From positions 2,939,348 through 3,003,347 of the forward strand of contig CM034603.1 of the NCBI GenBank assembly GCA_020091685.1: a stretch of 64,000 nt of DNA. Direction: 5' to 3'. The stretch's first letter is position 1; each line of letters starts with the position of its first letter. The position numbers and the translations under genes are program-made. Shown one piece after another: positions 22,584 to 32,545 of the stretch. The DNA is from Lutjanus erythropterus. Its lineage: Eukaryota; Chordata; Actinopteri; Lutjaniformes; Lutjanidae. The notes beneath the pieces were generated by a model that was not told the DNA's origin, made no database searches, and saw nothing but the letters and a program-made list of their open reading frames with translations.

Positions 22584-23266
22584 CGTGGTGGAAAGAACTA
22601 ACTAACAACTACAAGTAACTACAAGTACTGTACAAGTACTTTCTCCAAGGTTGCAAATTTTGTGCATTTTCTGACCAATGAAAAAAATAACCATGGATAA
22701 ATAGTTTTTTTACACACAAAACATTTTTTTTTTCTCATTTTCTTTTTTTTTTGTCCATTATTTAAGTTTAAGTTTCCTTATTCAACAAGTGACAGGAAGA
22801 TGAAACACTGTTAAAATAGATGTAATTACTGAATTACTGCCATTTCTACACTTTAAGTAAATACTGATTAATGCAATTTTAATTAGTTGAATTCTTAATG
22901 GTAATTAATCAATTAATGATTAATCAATATCTTCACTGTGCTGCTGCTGTTTTTTGTTTGTTTGTTTTTTGTTCTTTTTGGGTTCTTTTGTCAGTATGTC
23001 TGTTTTTTTATTGATCTGTTTGTGATCATTGACCACAAAAATGCAGATGAAAGGTCTGGATATTAATTCAAATTTTAGTCAGTACTCAGTTATGATTTTA
23101 AAAGTCACTACAAAGTAGATTACAGAGCGTAATGCATACTTAAGTACTTGTAACCATATTTAAGTACAGACTTGAAAATCTACTCATAAAAGTACAAATA
23201 CCCCCCTGCAAAATACTACTTAATTACAGTAATTTGAGTATCTGTAATAAGTTACTTCCACCCCTG
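22584..23266. mobile_element. Fish MITE with GGTGGAAGTAAC-type ends
   Basis: The left end CCGTGGTGGAAAGAACTAAC and the right end, read inverted as CAGGGGTGGAAGTAACTTAT, are related. Subterminal sequence is rich in AAGTACTT words (CAAGTACTGTACAAGTAC at the left, ACTTAAGTACTTG at 23140). About 680 bp, no coding capacity. The 8 bp outside each end do not match, so the ends may be slightly misplaced. A hAT origin is likely but not proven here. Confidence 0.65.
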
Positions 23267-23421
23267 TCAGTGACAGGCATTAAGAGTAACTACAAGGTAA
23301 AAGCCAATCTTGTCGCTGATGTTCTCATTGTCTTATGATGATCACACAGAGAATTGGTTCCCAACCTGGGGTGTCCCTAAGAATTTGTCTGCTCTGAGGT
23401 GATCAAAATTAGATTTGCACA

Positions 23422-24176
23422 TTAAAGGACCAGTGTGTAATAATTACAGGAATGTATGTACATAAATGAGATATATTATATATAAGTATGTTATTTATTA
23501 TTATCAATCAATGTAAACTCATAATCTATATGTTCCTGTTACTTTAGAAGTAGCCATTTATAGTTACATACTGTCGGGTCGACTTACGGAGCTCATCATC
23601 CTGCGCTGTCTACGGCAGCGCAGAGCGGACAAACTGCACTAACAGTGAGTCTTGGGAAGCCCATGGCGACCTTACGTAGACGCCGCATCGTAAACACGGA
23701 AGTAGACTGGGAGGATAGACGCAGGTGATTGCTGGCAGATCATTTAGCGTTGTGAGCCTTGACTGGCACAGTTTTGACAAATGGAGGATCATACATACAC
23801 TGTACCAGAACAAAAAGCAGCGGACAGTGAATCCCCGTCATCCAAGAAGCGGAGACGCGAAGAAAGTAAACGCAAGCATGACAGGAAACGACAAAAACAC
23901 GAATCAACATCGACATAGTGTTTACACGATGGAAATCACTGATGGAGGACAAACGTTTTCACAGTGACGCCGAGGTTGCCTGTTTTCTGCTGCACAGGTA
24001 ATTCATCCTACACACATAATTGTAGTTTGTTGTGAGATAGCTTTTGCTCGACATTTTGTCCGCTGACGGCCACCATACTCTTGGTGAGAGAGAGGCGGTG
24101 TCGGGGTAAATCCTCTTAGTTGCAATCTAAGGTTTGAACGCTAGATGCCACTGGAAATCACACACTTCTCCTTTAA
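23422..24176 (+). mobile_element. TTAA-flanked DNA element (piggyBac- or Kolobok-like)
   Basis: TTAA at 23422-23425 and 24173-24176 bracket 747 bp. The ends AGGACCAGTGTGTAATAATT and (inverted) AGGAGAAGTGTGTGATTTCC match at most of the first 16 positions. TTAA duplication is the habit of the piggyBac and Kolobok superfamilies; which one applies is not decided here. The inside includes a CGGAGCTC/GCAGAGCGGACAAAC section and a small basic-protein reading frame. A related but inverted fragment lies at 50340-50612. Confidence 0.75.
23781..23999 (+). pseudogene. Small basic nuclear-type protein exon within the TTAA element, frameshifted
   Basis: An open frame starts at ATG 23781 and runs 45 codons to TAG at 23916-23918. 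It contains SSKKRRREESKRKHDRKRQK, a strongly basic bipartite-NLS-like stretch. Past a one-base shift in an A run near 23895 the next frame continues as INIDIVFTRWK...SDAEVACFLLHR and ends at a CACAG|GTAATT boundary, a good splice donor. I recall a family of predicted fish proteins with basic-NxG-xAF-xRW and DAEVAxFLL motifs; this looks like their first exon. It is probably an element-borne gene piece. The shift suggests that it is dead here. Function unknown. Confidence 0.5.
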
Positions 24177-24576
24177 CTAAAATCGCAATTTATATCTGCA
24201 TACAACTATATTATAAGTAACAGTTTAAAAAGATGCATTTCTTTGTCTTCAAATAAAAATAGTAGGGTACTTAGTGAGCCACAACCCTATGAGCGTTCAG
24301 GCTCTGTGATAATGAATCATAATTGTTTTTCTGTTAACGATGTGTGTTCAAGTAAATTCTGTTGGGTTGTTAAAAGAAAAATAATACTAGAAATGAGACA
24401 TTAAACAGAGGTGAACGTTCTCCAAATGGAACAATGATGAAAAATAAAGCTTTGGAATGACTAATTTATTCTCTTGGTGTGTGTGTGTACATGCATATAG
24501 GCTGGGGGGCTCAGTTTTCCTTATATACAAGTAGGGGGGCTCCAACGAAAAAAGGTTGGGCACCACTGATGTAGAG

Positions 24577-25470
24577 GCGTCAGTATTAAACTGAGACTGA
24601 TTCCTGATCAGTTAAAAGTTCATTGTAGTAGCTTTAGTAACTTAGATGTACACAACATACATATGGTTACATACATGTGAGAGAAACTGATGTTCTCCAG
24701 GAGAAATCTAACTGAGAAATAAAGTTTCCTTTAATCCTGTGCCCCCTATTACAGTCAACATTTATCTGACATTTAAGAAACGAGTTTACTGCAAACAGCT
24801 GACTGTAACCTCTTTACATTAACGCATGTAAACACACTAACTGTTGTACAAAGGTGGTCCAACACTAAACGGCTGCATCCTGACATCTTGAGTTAAGTGG
24901 CTGTTGGGTAAGTCTTTCCTGAGCAGAGGCGACGGCTCATCTTTTGTCTTCCTTCGGGCAAATGTTTGGAAATAACCAATAAATCTTTTGGAAGTTTGGG
25001 TGGTGACACCTTTGGGTGTTGAGAAGACGTTACCTTTTGTGTTTGCCGTCCGCCACGCTCTGTTGTTCCCATCTGCCAGGTGTCCGTCTGTCACTGACCT
25101 GTGTCTGTGCTGCTTTACACAAGGATAAGTTTGTATGAGAAGTCTGCCACCACTTGTTACTTAGCAACAAGGATGGAAACCATTGGTGCTCACTAATGTT
25201 GGGACTGTCAGGTTTATTCCAGGGCTTTGAGTCTCTAATAGACTCTTTTGTGTTCGTGCCCTGAGTGCACAAAACATTGGTTACAGGACATAATCACTGA
25301 GGTTCATAACCAAGGAACTTTTCCTATTTAACCATCACCAGAATGAATTTGGGTTCACAAAAATGACTTGATGAGAGTGGTGGGATTTCATCAACACAGC
25401 AGAAAAAATATCAGTGTAGTGGCAGTCGAGAGCTCAGATGATTTCAATCAAATGTCTAGTGCAGATAGTG
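24577..25470. other. Non-coding spacer
   Basis: Only chance minus-strand frames (24837-25272) without motifs are seen; no repeats recognised. Confidence 0.5.
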
Positions 25471-25475
25471 AGAGC

Positions 25476-26022
25476 TTAAAGGGACAGTTCACCCCCAAAT
25501 CAAAAATACATATTTTTCCGTGGCCTTTAGAGTGCAGGGTTGCAGAGTTTTGGAGATATCAGCTGTAGAGGTGTCTGCCTTCTCTACATTATAATGGAAC
25601 TAAATGGCACTAGTCCTGTGGTGCCCAAAGCACCAAAATGACACGTTTTAAAAATTCAAAACCAGTGTCTCTTTCCTGACCTGGTTACTCAAGATCACAG
25701 ACCTTGTTGTGAGCAGTTTCATGTACTTTCTAGTAGAGAGAAAGTGGTTCCAGCAGATTTTACTAAAGAAAGAAAGTAGTTCCACTTCCTTACCTTGGGT
25801 AACTGGGTCAAGATTTTTGGAAAGAGACACTGGTTTTGAATTTTTAAAATGTATTTTGGCCAAGTGCCATTTAATCTCAATGTACTGGAGAGAAGGCAGA
25901 CATCTTTACAGCTGGTATCTCCAACACTCTGTAACTCACACTAAAAACATCTAGATGGATAAATAGAACTACAGTCCAGGGGTAAAATATGTATCTTTGA
26001 TTTTGGAGTGAACTGTAACAGT
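25476..26022. mobile_element. Long foldback MITE, TTAA type
   Basis: TTAAAGGGACAGTTCACCCC at 25476 starts an arm that runs to about 25692. The second arm (about 25792-26020) is its inverted copy, ending in a GGAGTGAACTGTAAC segment. Pairs visible across the arms include CAGTGTCTCTTTCC/GGAAAGAGACACTGG, GTGTCTGCCTTCTCT/AGAGAAGGCAGACATC and ACATATTTT/AAAATATGT. The loop is about 100 bp. A truncated relative lies at 32168-32300. No coding capacity. Confidence 0.85.
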
Positions 26023-26084
26023 TTGAAACATGACATTAGAAAAGAGAGGGTGAATACCAGGGATGAGTACACTGATCCTACACA

Positions 26085-26290
26085 CAGAACAATAAAGGTG
26101 CTAACTGGAACCAAAAATGGTTCTTTGGAGTTGCAAGAAATTATTCTTTGAAGACTATAAATGATGCTCGAAAGAACACAACATTTATATAAGTTCTTTA
26201 TGGATCTTAACTCTTTGAATTGATTGTATGAAAGTGTTTTTTTCTTTCAAAATAAAAGGTTCTTTGAATATTTTAAATGTGTAAATTATA
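26085..26290 (+). repeat. GGTTCTTT-type dispersed repeat
   Basis: Words such as GGAACCAAAAATGGTTCTTT and AAAAGGTTCTTTGAA recur, partly as inverted pairs. A similar block is at 36036-36185. The family is one I recall as common in fish; superfamily not assigned. Confidence 0.45.
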
Positions 26291-26405
26291 GGTAGATTGA
26301 AAGACAAGTACATGGACATTTTTTGGCCATTTATTGACAATCCTTATGAAAGGTAAAAAGGTACTTTATTGTGATATGTACAAAGTATAATTGTTTATAT
26401 CACAA

Positions 26406-26550
26406 ATGCACAGAACCACAAGGCAACTGTTTTCAGAGGATACTACAAAGTGCTAAACAAGGCTTTTTCTTCCACAGCTTGCGCCTGACGAGGTTACTGA
26501 AGTTGGATCTGTGTATTACATGCTTATGTTGACTGCAAAACAAAAAACCT
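26406..26550 (+). repeat. Local direct repeat, first copy (second at 27177-27323)
   Basis: ATGCACAGAACCACAA here corresponds to ATGCGCAGAACCACAA at 27177, and further shared words include GAGGATAC, GTGCT(A/G)AACAAGG, ACGAGGTTA/ATGAGGTTA and TTATGTTGACTGCA. Spacing is 771 bp and both copies are in the same orientation. Confidence 0.75.
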
Positions 26551-26979
26551 TAAAATAAAGAACCTTAAAATAACTTGTGGATTCAAATCACAAAAAACTA
26601 AAGGTATTTGTGAGCTGTCATGCATGCATTCTGCAAAAAACAAGAACCAGGTGCAGGGATCCAAGTTAAAAGAACTTTAAGACCTTTAAAATGCCACATA
26701 TGCACCAGCAAATAACTCTGAAGAACATTTGGTACTTTAAAGAATTAAGGACACAAAGAACAATCCCTTAAATATAGAGATGTTTCAATTGGGGACAGCT
26801 CTTTGTAGAAGCAGAGTCTTTTCCACCTGTATCATGGTGTACATTCAACTGCTGAATCTGCTTATATTGTGTATAATTATGTTTATAGTGTCCATATTTT
26901 TATTTTTATATTTCTTTGTTTAAATTGTTCAATTTTTTTTTATATTTCCTCTCACTTATATTTTATTTTTTGCTATAGT

Positions 26980-27065
26980 TTTATTGATGCTTCTTAATCT
27001 TTTTGCTCTCCACTTTGCTGTTGTAACAGTGTAATTTTCTCTGTTGTGGGACTAATAAAGGAACC
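26980..27065 (+). repeat. LINE-tail-like fragment ending TGGGACTAATAAAGG
   Basis: CACTTTGCTGTTGTAACAGT followed by TGTGGGACTAATAAAGGA matches the 3' tail I recall from abundant fish retrotransposons. Body sequence to the left is not recognisable. Confidence 0.5.
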
Positions 27066-27176
27066 ACTGTAGAGCCATTATTCTTCTGACTTTAAGAGCT
27101 CAATGCACTGAAACTTAAGAAAACAGCCAAACAGACTAAACACAAGCATTTAGAAAACATACAATAATGCGCAGAA

Positions 27177-27323
27177 CCACAATGCAGCTGTTCTCTGAGG
27201 ATACAAAGAAGTGCTGAACAAGGATTGGACAGCTTTTGTGTTGCTACAGTTTGTGACTCATGAGGTTATTCAAGTTTAGTCTGTGAATTATTATGTTTAT
27301 GTTGACTGCAGAACAAAAAAGTG
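27177..27323 (+). repeat. Local direct repeat, second copy
   Basis: This is the partner of 26406-26550; see there for shared words. Divergence suggests an old duplication. Confidence 0.75.
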
Positions 27324-27853
27324 GAGTAATTTGTAATTTGAATGATCTGTGAGGAGATTTAATGTTTCTGACAGATATTAACCTTTACTATCCTACCACC
27401 GGTGTTGACAGATGGCCTGCAGCCTGTATGATAATCATATCCACATTATCAGAGCAGAAATATCCCCAGGGTTTATGCTAAAGAGGGCCAAATATTGTAA
27501 TGATGTTGAGATGACCTCAGCTTTGGTTCCCTCCACCAGCACTGATTCAGATGAGGAGCACTTCTGGGGTTTTGGTGGTGATGAGGGACTTCCATGCTTC
27601 CACCACTGATCTCTCATTTGCAAACTTGCAAATACGTTCTATCCCAACTGTGTTATTTTGTTACAGTTCACACCATTAGTCATTGTTTTTGTTCTGAGTT
27701 ACTTCAACTGTTCGTTCCCGTCGTTTTGTTTCTTTGTTGTTTACCATACCCAACATGTGTTCCAAGGCCCAAAGATGGAAGTGCCCAAACACTTCCTGTA
27801 TTTATAGGCTGGGTGACATCATCAGTGATGTTGGTGTGTGGTTGTAGTGTATG
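27324..27853. other. Non-coding spacer
   Basis: Open frames at 27412-27623 overlap on both strands and show no motif. The left end of a hAT MITE follows directly. Confidence 0.5.
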
Positions 27854-27861
27854 CTATATGG

Positions 27862-28086
27862 CAGTGGTTCCCAGTTTGTTCCTGGCACACCCCGCCTTCA
27901 GAGGCCAAAAAACATTCAGGCCCCCACACTCTACAATTATTATCAATCACTAATAATAACTGGGGGAGCAACTGATGAAAAAATGATTAAAAAGTTGAAT
28001 TTTAATTAAATAAAGGTCAGCATGATTGCATTAGCAAACACTTGTTTGTTTATTTCCCCTACTTAATTTAATCCTCAGAACCACTG
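27862..28086. mobile_element. 225-bp hAT MITE with perfect 8-bp target duplication
   Basis: The left end CAGTGGTTCCCAG and the right end, inverted CAGTGGTTCTGAG, share CAGTGGTTC. The flanks CTATATGG at 27854-27861 and CTATATGG at 28087-28094 are identical, the 8-bp footprint of hAT insertion. The intact duplication suggests this insertion is younger than most others in the window. Confidence 0.9.
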
Positions 28087-28094
28087 CTATATGG

Positions 28095-28913
28095 TAAGCT
28101 TTGGAAAGTTCTACTGAAAGAGAAGAATAACTTCCTAACTTGATTTACAGGATGTACCAGTGGAATGATACATCCCAATTTGCCTCCTGCTGACGGAGGT
28201 GGTCTGTTTAAGCAGTTGTTCTTTGGACTTTTGAGGTATTATGTGGCGTTGGATGTGCGTGTAGATCAGATGTTACATTGAATGAAGTTGCATGTTAGGA
28301 GTTGAGACGTATTATTTCCAAATACTTATCACAAAGCACACAAAGTCTCCTACTTCACCCTGTGTTGGCCACACTAGAGTTGGCCACTCGACTATCTTGC
28401 ATGCAGTAATTATCTTACAGGTATTAAATTACTAATGAAGCTGCTTTGTCAACCATGGTCACAAGGTGCCACTGTACAACTTGAACTTGTCAAATTAAAA
28501 AGCTTTGTCTCCTCATAATGCATCACTGGATAACTGTCAGCTCCAATATCTAACAACTTACTGTTGTGGACAAAACATTTAACCTGTGATTTTATGCAGG
28601 AAACCTTTCAGACTGTATTCTATTTATGTGCACTTGGTAAGTCAAGTGTTCATCTCTGATTAACAGTAATTTTCCATTTTTTTTTCTTTTCAAATTTCTT
28701 GAAATTTATTTTCAATTTCAAAAATGCTCTGAATCTGGAAGCTCTTCTGAGACAAGTGATCGCTGCAGATCAGACTGTGCAAAGCAGAGGAGCAGTACAA
28801 AACAAAATAACAAAACAAAAATAAAATAAGAAATGGAAAATTGTCAGTGAGCATTCTGGACACATGAAGTAAACACACACACACACACAGCATCAGTAGC
28901 TTGAACAATATTT
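28095..28913. other. Non-coding with CA repeat
   Basis: A (CA)n run lies at 28873-28889, just before the Tc1 element. No other feature is seen. Confidence 0.55.
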
Positions 28914-30322
28914 ATGTAACTCCAAAAAGATGGGATTTTGCATAAAATGTGAATAAAAACAGAATGCAATAATATCCAAAAACTTTTCAACCTATATTTA
29001 ATTGTTCAAAGTGATTAATATTATTGATTTTTGTAAATATACACTCATTCTGAACATGATGCCTGCAATGTTTTCCAAAAAGGTAGTGACAGGATCATGT
29101 TTACCACTGTGATACATCCGCTTTTCTTTGAACAACACTGAGTCAGTGTTTGAGAACTGAGGACACTGACTGTTGAAATTTGAAAGTGAAATTCTTTCTC
29201 ATTCTTTCTTGATATACGACTTCAGGCTCTCAACAGTTCGGGGTCTCTGTTGTCATATTTTCTGCTTCATAATGCACCACACATTTTCAATGGGAGACAG
29301 ATCTGGACTGCAGGCAGGTCAGTCTAGTACCTGAACTCTTTTACCATGAAGACACGCTGTTGGAACACGTCCACAATGTGTCTCTGCATCATCTCACTGA
29401 AATAAGCAGGGACGTCTCTGAAGAAGATGTCATCTGGATGGCAGCATATGTCTCTCTAAAACCTGTATGTACCTTGCAGCATTACTGGGGCCTTCACAGA
29501 TGTGACAGTTACCCGTGATGCCATGGGCACTAACACACCTCCATACCATCACAGCTGCTGTCTTTTGAAGTTAGCGCTGGTAAGAATCTGGATGGTCCTT
29601 TTCCTCTTTAGCCCGGAGGACACGATGTCCATGATTTATGAAAACAATCTGAAATGTGGACTCGTCAGACCACAGCAAACTTTTCCACTTTGTGTCAGTC
29701 CATCTCAGTTTTCCAAAGTGTTCCTGAGCTCATGTAGTATCCTTTATACAATGATGTGGCTTTTTAATGCAGTTTTTAATGCAGTGCTGTCTGAGGGGTC
29801 AAAGGTCACAGACATTCAGTGTTGGTTTTCATTCTCTGAATCTTTTAATGATATTATGGATTGTAGATGGTGAAATCTCTAAATTCCTACAGTTTTGTGT
29901 TGAGAAACGTTGTTCTGAGGTCTGTGTTGATCTGTGATGAACCTCACTCCACCCATGCTCGTGAATGACTGAGCCTGTTGAGAACGCCCCTTTAATACCC
30001 GATCATGATACTGTCACCTGTTACTAACTGACCTGTTTACCTGTGTAATGTCCAAGCAGGTGTTTTTGGAGCGTTCCACAACTTTTACAGTCTTTTCAAC
30101 TTTGTCAACTTTTGTTGCTCCTGTCCCAACTTTTTGAAATGAGTTGCAGGCATCAAATTCAGAATGAGTGTACATTTACAAAAAAACATTAAAGTGTATG
30201 AGTTTGAACATTAAATTTCTTGTCTTTGTGTATTCAGTTGAATACAGGTCAAAAATTACTCACATTCTGTTTTTATTAAAGTATTTCACAGTGTCCCAAC
30301 TAATTTAGAACAGGGGTTGTAG
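28914..30322 (-). mobile_element. Tc1/mariner-type transposon, nearly full length
   Basis: The two ends are inverted copies over at least 60 bp: the left side contains ATAAAAACAGAATGCAATAA near 28954, the right side TTACTCACATTCTGTTTTTA near 30257, with AAGATGGGA (left) facing TCCCAACTAA (right). The right terminus GGGGTTGTA and the overall layout are those of a very common fish Tc1 group whose ends begin CTACAACCCC. The transposase relic lies inside on the minus strand. A second copy of the same family begins at 63370. Confidence 0.85.
29200..29965 (-). pseudogene. Tc1-like transposase relic
   Basis: On the minus strand the protein begins near 29965 (MGGVRFITD region) and passes through NNVSQH and RFHHLQSII (first helix-turn-helix), VTFDPSDSTALKTALKS, LTSPHFRLF near 29660 (the WSDES-like first Asp region, decayed), NFKRQQL and a VFQQRVFMVKEF segment near 29350. 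The parts keep their order but stops and frameshifts split them, and parts of the middle domain are deleted compared with a protein of about 330 residues. Plus-strand frames here are shadows. The C-terminal segment is very similar to the copy ending the window. Confidence 0.7.
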
Positions 30323-30845
30323 AATAATTGGAGACAAACCTTACTGGTGTTTGATTCCCAGTACAGATGACTCTTGGCTCTAAGCAAGCTCGGATGTTAA
30401 ACTTAGCAAACAGTGTAACTTTTTAAAAGGTAGTTAGCAATAAAACCTTGAGTTAACAAGCACATAATATTTACCTCTAATTTCAGTTTAAATTGTGTAA
30501 CACAGCTCTGCTTAACTCTTTCTGCACCAGTGTTTTTTTTAATAAAGTTGCCAGCCAGCACCAGCATTTTTGACAAATTTCACAGGTTTTTTAACACCCA
30601 CAGAACATTCAGTTCTATGAATAAGTTAACATGGAATATATCAAAAGAAAGAACAGATCCTTTAGTTTCAGACACAAAAAACATTTTGTTCGAGCTTCAT
30701 TCATTCTTTTTTTATAAGAACTTGAATGTTGGTTAGTTGCATAAAAAAAATCCACTTTTCAGACAAAATTGAGAAAATTGCATTTTTGTGAAAGAGACAT
30801 TTTTAAGCAGAATATCAACTTCATGTTTTTATTTTAAGCAAACAC
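30323..30845. other. Non-coding spacer
   Basis: Nothing is recognised; AT-rich with chance frames. Confidence 0.5.
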
Positions 30846-30849
30846 TCTG

Positions 30850-31115
30850 TCCATGAGACCCAGGGCTTGGAGTGCTCTCTGCCCCAGCTGCAGCGCGAGT
30901 CTCGGGGGCTGCGGTGTGAGCAGCCTCGCTGAGTCCTGGCTACTGTGGGTGTCCGAGACCTGCAGCACGAGCAGCCCCGCTCCGTGCCTGGTCTCTCTGC
31001 CTGGATTGTGGTACTCTGACCCAGCTGCAGCGTGGCTCCCAGGGTCCAGCGTGACGAGCCTCGCTCTGTGCCCGGGTCACGGTGCTCTCTGCCACGCAGA
31101 TCTACCACTGAGCAC
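30850..31115. repeat. GC-rich degenerate minisatellite
   Basis: About 265 bp with far higher GC and CpG content than its surroundings. Units sharing CCAGCTGCAGCG, GAGCC/AGCCTCGCTC and GTGCTCTCTGCC recur about three times; on the minus strand this shows as repeated GTERG(C/S)S and GREH peptides. It is too divergent for a clear period, perhaps 60-75 bp. Confidence 0.6.
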
Positions 31116-32165
31116 TGATGTTTTCACCATCTTCTTCTTCTGCTGCTCAATTCCAGCTGTTCTCTTTGAGTGACTACTGCCTGCCAGTGAAAACAGCAAT
31201 TGACGAGATATCTAGTCTTTGGTGGGAAAAGAGTTGATTTTAAATCTGGATTTGCTCTTAAACCTGATTTTGCTAAACTCTGATGAGAACTAATCATAGA
31301 TTAAATTAATCTTTGCCGGTGCAAACCAGACATATTGTGCCTTTTGAGTGGCGTGTGCTTTTAGGCCACAGTGCACTGAGTGCTGTTTAGACCTCAGGAA
31401 GAAGAGAAAACACTCTTTCTGTCAGACTGGAACATGAGTTTTTCCTTCTTCTCTTTCATGTTTGGTAAATCCTCCAGAGAGTGTTCATCTCTTGTTTTCT
31501 GCTCTGTCTCTCTCCTCATATCTCATGTCTTTCCAAATCTCTCTGTTTGTGTGTCTACCTCTCCACGCCTCCCTCTCTCTTGTCTTTCTTTTTTTTTTTA
31601 TTTGTGTGTCTCTGCTTGTTGACCTGGAGTGGCCTGTCTCCATCCCCGCAGACGCAGTGACATCCTGATGGAAGAGCTCTCTCAGCTCAGTTATTGGGCT
31701 TTGTGCTGCAGACAGACATGGGATGGGAGTAAACACACCCTTTAAGCTCTTATGATTCAGCTGTTCATCACACCAGACAGAGTTATGTCTCTCTTTCTTG
31801 AACTCGTACTCCCACACAGGTTCGCATTTCATCACTCTTGCTTGTTCCCAAAAGTCTTTTCAAGTACAGAAAAAAGTTTTACCTTTGATGCCTGAGTCTT
31901 TTATATAGAAACAAAATGTCTGCAAAGTAAATGAGTCTTTTTGTTTTATCCAAAGAAGCTCTGGACAGATATTTATATCTGATCAATGCAGTTTAGAAAA
32001 CACATTTGATGAGCATGTTGTTAGCATCTCCATCTCATTCACAGCTACATCATAACATACTTAAACTGTCTCAAAATCTCTTTGTCCTAAAGAGAGACAT
32101 GACTGTCTCCTGCTGCAAAATCTGTTGTTCTTCCTGCTCTGGTGATGTCACAGTGATGTCATTGG
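31116..32165. other. Non-coding, pyrimidine-rich middle
   Basis: Between 31480 and 31610 the plus strand is very CT-rich, which produces long frames on both strands. No protein motif is seen. Confidence 0.5.
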
Positions 32166-32167
32166 TG

Positions 32168-32300
32168 ATAAAGGGACAGTTCACACCAAAAACCAAAAAC
32201 ACTTTGTATCCACCTAGATAGTTTTGGTGTGAGTTACAGAGTTTTGGAGATATCGGCTGTAGATGTGTCTGCCTTTTCATCAATATAATGGGAATAATGA
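32168..32300 (+). mobile_element. Truncated arm of the foldback MITE
   Basis: AAAGGGACAGTTCACACCAA and then GTGTGAGTTACAGAGTTTTG, GGAGATATCGGCTGTAGA and GTGTCTGCCTT follow the same order as the arm at 25476. Only one arm is present. Confidence 0.75.
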
Positions 32301-32545
32301 TGCAAACAAACATGTCCTTGTCACCATATATATAGTAAACCAACAAAGCCGACAAAAAAAGATAAGATTTATTTTTGATTTATTTGGTTCGGTTATTACC
32401 TCATTTTTCTCAGGTTCATTATTTAGGATTTATATAACAGAATTACTATAAACTACATGATACATGTTGTGTTCTGCTCCTTAATTTAAATCAGGAACTA
32501 TATAATGTGACACACTTTGCATGTGTGTAATGTGAGTGATAATTA

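Larger units (their letters stand above)
23350..24568. mobile_element. hAT element split by a TTAA element
   Basis: The left terminus has TTGGTTCCCAACCTGGGG at 23354 and the right terminus, inverted from 24568, reads CAGTGGTGCCCAACCTTTTT, the usual two ends of one fish hAT group. The subterminal TAGGGGGGCTCCAACG at the right also fits. About 750 bp in the middle is the TTAA element described separately. No convincing 8-bp duplication was found. Confidence 0.65.

Noticed and set aside
30821-31173. Overlapping frames of 95 and 106 codons
   Set aside because: Both are translations of the GC-rich minisatellite.
31485-31835. 116-codon minus-strand frame rich in Arg/Glu
   Set aside because: It reads through a CT-rich stretch; frames on both strands overlap, as expected by chance.
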